A stretch of DNA of 7,348 nt, from positions 1 to 7,348 of the forward strand of contig JAZNBK010000046.1 in NCBI GenBank assembly GCA_045587025.1, written 5' to 3'. The DNA comes from UBA1740 sp045587025 (GTDB taxonomy: Bacteria; Bacillota; Clostridia; Oscillospirales; CAG-272). Below the pieces are notes generated by a model, which worked only from the letters and a program-made list of their open reading frames with translations, did not search any database and was not told the origin of the DNA. Made by a program: the position numbers and the translations under genes. This document shows positions 1 through 5,249 of the stretch, one piece after another; position 1 is the stretch's first letter; every line of letters begins with the position of its first letter.

Positions 1-23
1 CGTTAGCGTGGGATTTTTACTTT

Positions 24-97
24 TTCACTCTTCACTCTTCACTTTTCACTTTTTGCGGGATTTTTGGCAAGGTGAAAGGTAATAGTGAATAGTGAAA
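24..97. repeat. inverted clusters of a TTCACTY heptamer
   Basis: Four tandem 7-bp units (TTCACTC twice, then TTCACTT twice) occupy 24-51. The same heptamer appears in opposite orientation at 84-97 (AGTGAAT, AGTGAAA), with a looser GTGAAAGG at 72-79. The two clusters could pair as an imperfect hairpin around the spacer at 52-71. They lie directly upstream of the promoter and gene of a four-helix-bundle protein. From memory, such heptamers often accompany genes of this family in Clostridia, but I cannot verify that here. Confidence 0.75.
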
Positions 98-107
98 AGG
101 TAAGGTT

Positions 108-126
108 GATTTTGCTTCGCAAAATC
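108..126. repeat. small perfect hairpin, 8-bp stem with TTC loop
   Basis: GATTTTGC (108-115) and GCAAAATC (119-126) are perfectly complementary around a TTC loop. The TTC loop and the following CTTCAT resemble the hairpin units at 3716-3877, for example the CCTGC-TTC-GCAGG unit. The hairpin lies upstream of the -35 box at 138, so it would not be part of the transcript from that promoter. Confidence 0.6.
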
Positions 127-137
127 TTCATTTTAGG

Positions 138-166
138 TTGAACAGTAATAGGTTTTATGGTATAAT
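138..166 (+). promoter_or_regulatory. sigma-A-type promoter of the four-helix-bundle/lipoprotein unit
   Basis: A -35 box TTGAAC (138-143) and a perfect -10 box TATAAT (161-166) are separated by exactly 17 bp, with an extended -10 TGG at 158-160. Transcription should start near 173. A strong Shine-Dalgarno AAAGGAGGT (179-187) and ATG at 195 follow. Confidence 0.85.
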
Positions 167-194
167 GGAATAAAGTCAAAAGGAGGTATGTAAT

Positions 195-542
195 ATGTCC
201 GAAAGTCCTTTAATGATAAAGTCGAAAGCGTTTGCTTTAGAGGTTATTCGTGCTTGCAAGGTATTAAGAGAAGCAAAATGTGAAGGTGCGCTGATCAACC
301 AGTTTTTGCGTTCGGGAACAAGCATTGGTGCGAATATTCGTGAGGCGTTTTATGCTCACGGCAAGGCGGATTTTGTTGCGAAGCTACATATCGCCCTCAA
401 GGAATGCTCCGAAACCGAATATTGGCTTGAACTTTTAATTGAAAGCGGATACTATTACGACAAAACGATTTTGGACAGATGTGTTGAGGTCAAAAGAATT
501 TTGATTGCGTCAATCAACACGGCAAAGGAGAACACAAAATGA
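195..542 (+). CDS. four-helix-bundle protein (S23 / rRNA intervening-sequence type)
   Basis: This 115-residue protein belongs to the four-helix-bundle family (TIGR02436, S23-like), first known from proteins encoded in 23S rRNA intervening sequences. The two hallmark segments are present: LRSGTSIGANIREA at residues 38-51 and KLHIALKECSETEYWL at 63-78. The length is typical and the gene looks intact. There is no signal peptide or membrane segment, so it should be cytosolic. The family forms oligomeric helical bundles and is related to Avd, the accessory protein of diversity-generating retroelements; the role of stand-alone members is not established. The start is fixed by AAAGGAGGT at 179-187. 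The stop overlaps the next start codon as ATGA, implying translational coupling to the lipoprotein. Family assignment is secure; function is unknown. Confidence 0.93.
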   Translation: MSESPLMIKSKAFALEVIRACKVLREAKCEGALINQFLRSGTSIGANIREAFYAHGKADFVAKLHIALKECSETEYWLELLIESGYYYDKTILDRCVEVKRILIASINTAKENTK

Positions 543-994
543 AAAAAATCTTACCCATACTGTCACTATCCATGCTTTTGATATTGGCTCTTACATCATG
601 TAAAACAACCTTTGACGGGTACAGTTATAGCATTGATGATGCTCGAAATCAAGAATCCTCATATTATGAAGAATATGATTATATTTTTACGGTTGAAAAT
701 GATGGATATTACATTGATTTTCTTATTTGCGGCAGACAACTGCGTATTGTGAAATTTGATACGAAAGAAAAGAGTAATACTACACTGTATAAAATAAAGA
801 GCAAAGCAACATTTTTGATCGATGAGGCATTATTGTCCACCGACCCTGAAACCGCATGGACAAAAACAGGAAACTTTCCCTTCCAGATTGAATGGCGAAT
901 TATTGAAAAAGATATTGATTCAGTAGAAGGCTTTGAATTTACATATAATAGCACAGCCTGTCTATTGCAATATCGCATCGATCAGAGTGAATAG
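539..994 (+). CDS. putative lipoprotein of unknown function
   Basis: This 151-residue protein has a short basic N-terminus (MKK), a hydrophobic stretch at residues 4-17 and a lipobox LTSC with the lipidated cysteine at residue 21. It should be exported and anchored to the outer face of the membrane. The mature part is rich in Tyr, Asp and Glu (for example residues 40-48) and alternates polar and aromatic residues in a way that suggests beta structure. I do not recognise a family. The ribosome binding site AAAGGAG (524-530) lies inside the end of the upstream gene, and the start overlaps its stop by 4 bp, so the two are almost certainly co-transcribed. Pairing a cytosolic four-helix-bundle protein with a lipoprotein is unusual; whether they cooperate is not known. 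Confidence 0.8.
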   Translation: MKKILPILSLSMLLILALTSCKTTFDGYSYSIDDARNQESSYYEEYDYIFTVENDGYYIDFLICGRQLRIVKFDTKEKSNTTLYKIKSKATFLIDEALLSTDPETAWTKTGNFPFQIEWRIIEKDIDSVEGFEFTYNSTACLLQYRIDQSE

Positions 995-1010
995 TTTTTA
1001 CATAGTCTTC

Positions 1011-1158
1011 GTTACAAGCATGGCGTTAAAAGTCCGGTAGGTCGCGGATGCTTTTAACCCCCATCATCGCCAAGGGGTTAGTGTACCCTCTGCAAAACCC
1101 ACGTGCATCTAAATTGGCCACACACGGTTTTGCATCTAAATCAGCCATACGTCACAAC
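1011..1158. other. GC-richer structured intergenic block, possible ncRNA or repeat remnant
   Basis: No credible ORF lies here, and the block is visibly richer in G and C than its neighbours. Several pairings are possible: GTTAAAAG (1025-1032) with CTTTTAAC (1051-1058), TAACCCC (1055-1061) with GGGGTTA (1074-1080), and TGCAAAACC (1091-1099) with GGTTTTGCA (1126-1134). The first two share bases and would exclude each other. A direct repeat, TGCATCTAAAT followed two bases later by GCCA, occurs at 1104-1120 and 1131-1147. The block ends directly at the terminator-like hairpin, so it could be a structured RNA or the tail of a transposable repeat. Confidence 0.4.
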
Positions 1159-1198
1159 AAAAAAGCCTAATTTGTCGGTAGACAAAGTAGGCTTTTTT
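1159..1198. terminator. long bidirectional terminator-like hairpin, copy 1 of 2
   Basis: The arms AAAAAAGCCTA (1159-1169) and TAGGCTTTTTT (1188-1198) pair perfectly. After one mismatch (A1170/G1187), TTTGTC pairs with GACAAA around a GGTA loop. A-tract and T-tract ends make it a rho-independent terminator in either direction. It would end transcription of the four-helix-bundle/lipoprotein unit. The same core and geometry recur at 5250-5289. Confidence 0.85.
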
Positions 1199-1290
1199 GA
1201 ATGATGTTTGCCTGTGGCAAATGATGCTGTGTGCTACGCAAATAATGTTGTTTCGCTTCGTATCAATGATGTTGCGCTTCGCGCGTTAGA
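1199..1290. repeat. array of short hairpins joined by AATGATG-type linkers
   Basis: Four linkers (ATGATG at 1201, ATGATG at 1221, ATAATG at 1242, ATGATG at 1266) are spaced 20, 21 and 24 bp apart. Each is followed by a small palindrome of different sequence. The clearest are TTTGCC-TGT-GGCAAA (1207-1221), TGTG-CTA-CGCA with one G-U pair (1230-1240), and TGCGC-TTC-GCGCG (1273-1285). The unit starting at 1248 is imperfect. Conserved linkers with variable but self-complementary stems suggest selection or copying at the structure level. The array abuts the terminator-like hairpin and ends before the next promoter. Confidence 0.65.
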
Positions 1291-1307
1291 TGAAGAATGT
1301 ATCACTC

Positions 1308-1336
1308 TTTACAAACATTAAAAGTTATGGTATAAT
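1308..1336 (+). promoter_or_regulatory. distal sigma-A-type promoter (P1) of the phospholipid operon
   Basis: TTTACA (1308-1313) and TATAAT (1331-1336) are 17 bp apart, with an extended -10 TGG at 1328-1330. The segment TTATGGTATAAT is identical to that of the promoter at 138-166. Transcripts from here would carry a leader of about 200 nt before the pgsA-like start. Confidence 0.75.
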
Positions 1337-1398
1337 ATATGTGATTTTATACTTTAATTGTAATTTTTGTTAAAAAATTATTATATGACCTTTTACTA

Positions 1399-1427
1399 TT
1401 GACAATAGCTACTTATGGAACTATAAT
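1399..1427 (+). promoter_or_regulatory. consensus sigma-A promoter (P2) with palindrome over the -35 box
   Basis: A perfect TTGACA (1399-1404) and perfect TATAAT (1422-1427) stand 17 bp apart, the textbook optimum. The -35 box lies inside a perfect palindrome, CTATTG-A-CAATAG (1396-1408), which could be an operator. Transcription should begin near 1434, leaving a leader of about 110 nt before the phosphatidyltransferase start. Confidence 0.8.
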
Positions 1428-1433
1428 GTTTTT

Positions 1434-1511
1434 ATGATGACTTTTTTGCAGAAATCAGAAAGGAACGCTTTGGAAAAAGCGCTTGCTTATATTCGCAATC
1501 GCTTTCGCTAA
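1434..1511 (+). CDS. possible 25-codon leader ORF upstream of pgsA
   Basis: An ATG-ATG start at 1434 lies where transcription from P2 should begin, so this ORF would be leaderless or nearly so. It runs 25 codons to TAA at 1509 and encodes a basic peptide ending IRNRFR. No Shine-Dalgarno site precedes it. The DNA also forms CGCTTT-GGAA-AAAGCG (1466-1481), with a GNRA-type loop, and an alternative stem pairing 1479-1486 with 1495-1502 (one mismatch); these share bases and exclude each other. It could be a regulatory leader peptide, a gene remnant or chance. I do not recognise the peptide. Confidence 0.25.
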   Translation: MMTFLQKSERNALEKALAYIRNRFR

Positions 1512-1543
1512 TTATATCGAGCAATTGAAGGAAGAAACAAATT

Positions 1544-2128
1544 ATGCAGAGTGTAAATAATATGAAGTATAATAGCAAAATTATAACCATACCAAATATT
1601 ATGTCATTGTTCAGAATATGCTTAATACCCATCATAATATGGCTTTATTGCTTCAAGGACAATTATCAGCTTGTAGGCGTATTATTGATTTTGTCGGGTG
1701 TTACGGATATTATTGACGGATTTATTGCAAGACGGTTCAATATGATCAGTGATTTTGGAAAGGCGTTAGATCCCTTTGCTGATAAGCTGACTCAGGCGTC
1801 AATGATGTTTTGTCTGACACTTCGTTTTCCTTTGATGATATTTCCTTTTGTTTTGCTCGTAATAAAAGAAATTATTTCAAGCGTTCTTGTTTTTATAATA
1901 ATAAAAAAAACAAAATTTGTTCCAATGGCGAATTGGCATGGTAAAATCGCTACTGCATTACTGTATTCAATGATGACTATCCACGTTTTTTGGAGCAATA
2001 TTGATTCTAAAATTTCGTTTGCTTCCGTTATGGTATGCACGATAACGATTGCATTTTCGTTTCTGTTATATGGAATTGCGCATATTAAGGTTTTGCGAGA
2101 ACATTTAAAAAAGGGCAATAAGATATGA
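1544..2128 (+). CDS. pgsA: CDP-alcohol phosphatidyltransferase, probable PGP synthase
   Basis: A 194-residue integral membrane enzyme of the CDP-alcohol phosphatidyltransferase family. The likely reaction is CDP-diacylglycerol plus glycerol-3-phosphate to phosphatidylglycerophosphate, the first step to phosphatidylglycerol. The family signature is intact at residues 55-80: D55, D58-G59, A62-R63, G72, D76 and D80, the metal-binding and catalytic aspartates. Several hydrophobic helices surround it (about 20-35, 42-54, 97-119, 135-150, 160-178), and the length matches PgsA. The start at 1544 is supported by AAGGAAG at 1528-1534; the in-frame ATG at 1562 is less well placed. The stop overlaps the pssA start as ATGA. 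The family is certain. PGP synthase is preferred over a cardiolipin-synthase-like or other head-group specificity because of length and motif, and because a PssA-type paralogue sits next to it. Confidence 0.85.
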   Translation: MQSVNNMKYNSKIITIPNIMSLFRICLIPIIIWLYCFKDNYQLVGVLLILSGVTDIIDGFIARRFNMISDFGKALDPFADKLTQASMMFCLTLRFPLMIFPFVLLVIKEIISSVLVFIIIKKTKFVPMANWHGKIATALLYSMMTIHVFWSNIDSKISFASVMVCTITIAFSFLLYGIAHIKVLREHLKKGNKI

Positions 2129-2769
2129 AGAAGTTTTTTATTGGATTTTATGATTATACCGTTGTTCTTACTTATATAAGTCTTTTTTTTGCCATGCTTG
2201 GAATTTTTCAAGCAGATAGAGGAAATTTTACTTTGTCTGTAATCTGCGTAGCTTTATCAGGTGTTTGCGACGCCTTTGACGGCGCAGTCGCAAGGACAAA
2301 GAAAAATCGCACCGAGGATGAAAAAAATTTTGGCATCCAATTGGATTCGATATGCGACGTTATTGCCTTTGGCGTGGCTCCTGCAATGATTTGTTATTTT
2401 ATGGGCGTAAATAAAGGCGCAGGATTGATTTTAGTGTTCTTATACGTATTAGCCGCTCTCATTCGTCTCGCATTCTTTAACGTGCTTGAAATTAAGCGAC
2501 AGAAGGCGGAAGGCGGCTGCGCGAAATATTACGTAGGTCTCCCTGTAACCTCAATATCTATTATTTTACCGATAGTATATGCTTTTAAATTCGTATTGCG
2601 CGGGAACCATTTTTTAATAATTTTGCGCGTTATGTTAGCTGCGGTTGCCTTGCTGTTTGTTTCCAATTTCAAAATAAAAAAAATTAAATTTGACAATCTT
2701 ATCAGCAACAAGGTGGATTTGGATACATACGAAGATAATTATGTAAACGTTGCGACCGATAATAAATAA
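2125..2769 (+). CDS. pssA: CDP-diacylglycerol-serine O-phosphatidyltransferase
   Basis: A 214-residue membrane enzyme that should make phosphatidylserine from CDP-diacylglycerol and serine, the precursor of phosphatidylethanolamine. The CDP-alcohol phosphatidyltransferase signature is present: D49, D52-G53, A56-R57, then G70, D74 and D78. The gap between A-R and the glycine is 12 residues (TKKNRTEDEKNF) rather than the usual 8, as I recall for clostridial PssA proteins. FGVAPA follows at residues 82-87, as in Gram-positive PssA. Further hydrophobic helices lie near residues 98-117, 138-155 and 165-178, and the tail is hydrophilic and acidic. The start overlaps the upstream stop by 4 bp and has only a weak ribosome binding site, so translation is probably coupled. 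No decarboxylase (psd) gene is in the window. Confidence 0.88.
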   Translation: MKKFFIGFYDYTVVLTYISLFFAMLGIFQADRGNFTLSVICVALSGVCDAFDGAVARTKKNRTEDEKNFGIQLDSICDVIAFGVAPAMICYFMGVNKGAGLILVFLYVLAALIRLAFFNVLEIKRQKAEGGCAKYYVGLPVTSISIILPIVYAFKFVLRGNHFLIILRVMLAAVALLFVSNFKIKKIKFDNLISNKVDLDTYEDNYVNVATDNK

Positions 2770-2813
2770 TCTACCGCAAACATCAATATAAAACTGTATT
2801 TAAGGAAAAAGAT

Positions 2814-3656
2814 ATGAAAATTTCTCTTAAAAATTTTTTGAAAAGTATTATTATAGGTCTTGGCGGCGTAGCGCCAGGATTAAGCGGCAGCGTACTTATG
2901 ATAATATTTGGATTATATCGAGAGACGCTTGATGCGCTCAGTACGTTTTATATTGATTTCAAAAAAAAGGTCAAATTCTTATTTCCTGTTATATGCGGTA
3001 TAGGGATAGGAATTGTTATCTTTAGCAAGCTTCTCGATTTTCTGCTCGTAAATTACGAGGTTCCCACGCGATATGCTTTCTTAGGACTGATTATCGGCAC
3101 AGTACCTCTTTTTTACAAGGAAGTGAAGAAAAACGGCTTTGCTAAGAGATATTATATCTATATTTTAGTAGCGTTTATCGCAGGAATGTTGTTGTTTACT
3201 TTGAACACGACTACCTTCCCGCAGCTCAGCAATCCGAATTTCTTTCAAAAGGTTTTGCTCGGTGTAATAGTTGTCGCTTCCGCAATAGTTCCCGGAATTG
3301 ACCAAGCCGTTCTACTGTCGACCTTTGGCTTGTACGAAATATATGTTTCGTCGGTTGCAAATCTAAACTTTAGCGTTTTGCTTCCTATGCTTCTTGGCGT
3401 AGCGATTGGCGCTATACTGATTTCATTCGGAATTTCAAAGCTGTTCAAGTATTTTTATACTGCGACCTTTTCAATTATCTTTGGCGCTTTTTTGTCTATG
3501 ATACCCAATATGTTAAACGAAAAATGCTATATTTCCTTCGGCTCTGAGTTGATTTTATATATTATAATAGCTATTGTCGGCTGCTTCGTTTCGTTCTATA
3601 TGGGAGATATACAAGGGAATAACAAAAGGATAAAAAAGCTACTTAAACGAAATTAA
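2814..3656 (+). CDS. DUF368 / PopT-type polyprenyl-phosphate translocase
   Basis: A 280-residue polytopic membrane protein of the DUF368 family, whose PopT members have been shown to return undecaprenyl phosphate, the lipid carrier for wall and surface glycans, across the membrane. It has two related halves, each with a re-entrant-type signature: APGLSGS then FGLY at residues 20-35, and VPGIDQA then FGLYE at 159-175. The second motif lacks the SG dipeptide of the first; I believe a clostridial subfamily has an aspartate there, but cannot verify it. The C-terminus is lysine-rich and cytosolic. AAGGA at 2802-2806 sets the start. The gene follows pssA by 44 bp in the same direction with no terminator visible, so it is probably the third gene of an envelope-lipid operon. 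Confidence 0.88.
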   Translation: MKISLKNFLKSIIIGLGGVAPGLSGSVLMIIFGLYRETLDALSTFYIDFKKKVKFLFPVICGIGIGIVIFSKLLDFLLVNYEVPTRYAFLGLIIGTVPLFYKEVKKNGFAKRYYIYILVAFIAGMLLFTLNTTTFPQLSNPNFFQKVLLGVIVVASAIVPGIDQAVLLSTFGLYEIYVSSVANLNFSVLLPMLLGVAIGAILISFGISKLFKYFYTATFSIIFGAFLSMIPNMLNEKCYISFGSELILYIIIAIVGCFVSFYMGDIQGNNKRIKKLLKRN

Positions 3657-3681
3657 ACAACAAAAAATACGGAGGCGATTA

Positions 3682-3709
3682 GCGTGATACTCTTAACGGA
3701 GTATCACGC
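3682..3709. repeat. 11-bp perfect hairpin at left end of the element
   Basis: GCGTGATACTC (3682-3692) pairs perfectly with GAGTATCACGC (3699-3709) around a 6-nt loop. The octamer TTAGCGTG (3679-3686) also occurs at 3-10, at the left edge of the window, which may hold part of a related element. Confidence 0.7.
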
Positions 3710-3715
3710 AGTCAA

Positions 3716-3877
3716 ATCCGTCTTCGACGGATAAAATCCACCTTTGGTGGATGAAATCGCTCTCGCGATGAAATCCTGCTTCGCAGGGTTGAAGTTAGAC
3801 GGATTTGATTTCATCCAAGGCAACGCCTTGGATTTCATCTGAGCCAAGTGAAGATTTCATCGTGGCATAGCCACGAT
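3716..3877. repeat. array of ATC...GAT hairpins joined by GAA, inverting to TTC
   Basis: The first half has four hairpins in a row: ATCCGTC/GACGGAT (3716-3732), ATCCACC/GGTGGAT (3736-3752), ATCGC/GCGAT (3756-3769) and CCTGC/GCAGG (3775-3787). Loops are 3-4 nt, and the spacer is AAA once and GAA twice. The second half has ATCCAAGGC/GCCTTGGAT (3813-3833), a decayed unit ATCT...AGAT (3837-3855) and ATCGTGGC/GCCACGAT (3859-3877), joined by TTC, the complement of GAA. The halves meet at a larger pairing, TCAAATCCGTC (3712-3722) with GACGGATTTGA (3798-3808). Stem sequences differ between units while pairing is kept. Confidence 0.75.
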
Positions 3878-3889
3878 TTCATTCAACCA

Positions 3890-3942
3890 ACAGAAAAAGA
3901 GAGGACATTTCGGTTTTTTCCCGATTTGTTCTCTCTTTCTGT
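3890..3942. repeat. long purine/pyrimidine hairpin
   Basis: ACAGAAAAAGAGAGGACA (3890-3907) pairs with TGTTCTCTCTTTCTGT (3927-3942) with a 2-nt bulge and one G-U pair. An inner TCGG/CCGA stem (3910-3913 with 3921-3924) encloses a loop of seven T/C bases. No T-tract follows on the plus strand, so it is not a classic terminator. It lies between the convergent DUF368 and transporter genes, inside the inverted-repeat element. Confidence 0.7.
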
Positions 3943-3955
3943 CGTTATAAGGGAT

Positions 3956-4032
3956 TGGGCTTAGCCCATAATGCGTTTGACCGGTCAAATACGATGCTCG
4001 CACTTAGTGGGATTTTCAAATTCTCCGCTAAG
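3956..4032. repeat. right-end hairpins and 14-bp palindrome
   Basis: Three structures follow each other: TGGGC-TTA-GCCCA (3956-3968); a perfect 14-bp palindrome TTTGACCGGTCAAA (3976-3989); and CTTAGTGG (4003-4010) pairing with CCGCTAAG (4025-4032) through one G-U pair. The palindrome has no loop, so it looks more like a protein-binding site in duplex DNA than an RNA hairpin. Confidence 0.6.
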
Positions 4033-4076
4033 AACAGCACCCTTTGCTCTCCGTATTTTTTATATAATATATAAAT

Positions 4077-5198
4077 TTATATTTGCGACATTAAAACCGT
4101 GAGTATAATTAAAAATGCAAAATTAAAAGCAGAGAAAACTATTATGTAGTAACCGCCTTTGCCTGAATTATGTTTGATATATTCTCTGAACGTTATTAAG
4201 CTTGCGAGTGATGCTATTAACGTTCCGACGCCGCCTATATTTACTCCCAATAGCAGATCACGGTAGTTTTCTGTAAATTGAGCCAATAAAATAGCAGAAG
4301 GTACGTTACTTATACATTGGCAAGAAAAAACGCTAAAAAGCAACGTGTTTTTTTCAAGCAGAGCTGAAAAAAGATTTTTAACTCCCTCTATCCTTGCTAT
4401 ATTACCAGAGAAAATAAAGAAAAATACAAAGGTTAATAGCAACGGATAGTCTACCATTTTCAGAGCTTTTTTGTCCATTATCAGCAATGCCACAGGAATG
4501 ATGATAAGACCGATGAAATAAGGAATCACACGAAAAACAATTATTATAGAAAGCGCAAAAAGGATAAGATATAAAATCGTTTTTTTAGGATTTAATTCTA
4601 TTTTTTTATCTTCAATTTCTAACGGTTCGAGCTTCACGAAAACAATGCAGCACAAGGTTATGAGGAAAATAGAAATTACAAACGGAACGACCATAATTTC
4701 CATAAATTCGCCTGTAGGTATATTGAATTTTGTGTAAAGGTATAAATTTTGTGGGTTGCCGAAGGGAGTCAACATTCCGCCTAAATTAGCAGCAATATTT
4801 TGCATAATAAAGGTGAACGCCATATATTTCTCTTTATGCGTTGTTGTCAAAACAATATATCCAAGCGGTAAGAATGTCAGTAAAGCCATATCATTGGCAA
4901 TTAACATAGAACCTATAAAGGTAACGTAAGTTAATGCAAGTACGCTCATTCTTGCGTTTTTAAACAGCTGTACGACCTTATGCGCTAACATATAGAAGAA
5001 ATTAATATTCTTCAGGGCGCAAACGATAGCAAGCGTAGTGAATAAGCAAGCCAACGTCTTATAATCAAAATAGCTTAAATATTGCTTGTCAATTGGAACG
5101 AAAAAAATAGTCACCAAAGCTATAAAAAAAGCTATTAGCATAACAACGTTTTTCTTTGCAAAGGCAACAATATTATTATATACTTTTGTGCGTGTCAT
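4077..5198 (-). CDS. ArsB/NhaD/citrate-type (IT superfamily) membrane transporter
   Basis: A 373-residue polytopic permease of the ion transporter superfamily (CitMHS/ArsB/SLC13-like). Motifs, numbered from the start chosen here: ANDMALLTFLPL at 101-112, NLGGMLTPFGNPQN at 138-151, SNVPSA at 297-302 and NIGGVGTLIAS at 320-330. The two halves carry the paired N-rich re-entrant segments typical of this fold, with about ten hydrophobic helices. The substrate cannot be read from sequence: anion, dicarboxylate or sodium/proton exchange are all possible, and no arsenic-resistance gene is adjacent. I prefer ATG at 5198, preceded by GAGG (minus strand, 5207-5204) at 5 nt. The in-frame ATG at 5225 would add nine residues but has no ribosome binding site. 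No clear promoter lies between the gene and the hairpin at 5250-5289, so it may depend on read-through from tRNA-Ser. Confidence 0.85.
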   Translation of the reverse strand: MTRTKVYNNIVAFAKKNVVMLIAFFIALVTIFFVPIDKQYLSYFDYKTLACLFTTLAIVCALKNINFFYMLAHKVVQLFKNARMSVLALTYVTFIGSMLIANDMALLTFLPLGYIVLTTTHKEKYMAFTFIMQNIAANLGGMLTPFGNPQNLYLYTKFNIPTGEFMEIMVVPFVISIFLITLCCIVFVKLEPLEIEDKKIELNPKKTILYLILFALSIIIVFRVIPYFIGLIIIPVALLIMDKKALKMVDYPLLLTFVFFFIFSGNIARIEGVKNLFSALLEKNTLLFSVFSCQCISNVPSAILLAQFTENYRDLLLGVNIGGVGTLIASLASLITFREYIKHNSGKGGYYIIVFSAFNFAFLIILTVLMSQI

Positions 5199-5249
5199 AA
5201 AATCCTCGTATTGCAGGTATATCATCTGCGACTGATAGAAAGATCATTC

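Larger units (their letters stand above)
3662..4061. mobile_element. 400-bp non-coding element bounded by 13-bp inverted repeats
   Basis: AAAAAATACGGAG (3662-3674) and CTCCGTATTTTTT (4049-4061) are perfect inverted repeats flanking exactly 400 bp of non-coding DNA between two convergent genes. The interior is a succession of hairpins annotated separately. Size, ends and lack of an ORF resemble a MITE-type non-autonomous element. I see no convincing target-site duplication: the left flank is TTAAACAAC and the right flank ATATAATAT. The arms end in A and T tracts, so the ends could also act as transcription terminators for both neighbours, and the inverted repeat might reflect that instead. Confidence 0.6.

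Noticed and set aside
195..542. Avd of a diversity-generating retroelement
   Set aside because: The protein is in the broader family, but there is no reverse transcriptase and no template/variable repeat pair in the window.
709..978. 89-residue minus-strand ORF
   Set aside because: It lies wholly inside the lipoprotein gene, has no ribosome binding site or recognisable domain, and is a shadow frame.
1432..1635. 67-residue minus-strand hydrophobic ORF
   Set aside because: It is antisense to the pgsA leader and N-terminus; the hydrophobicity comes from the complement of AT-rich codons.
1792..2211. 139-residue minus-strand ORF
   Set aside because: It spans the pgsA/pssA overlap on the opposite strand, with no motif and no start signals.
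3716..3877. CRISPR array
   Set aside because: The repeated parts are only about 9 bp and the variable parts are self-complementary hairpins, not spacers. Orientation flips midway and no Cas gene is present.
3650..4075. Target-site duplication flanking the 400-bp element
   Set aside because: The flanks TTAAACAAC and ATATAATAT share no direct repeat beyond low-complexity A/T.
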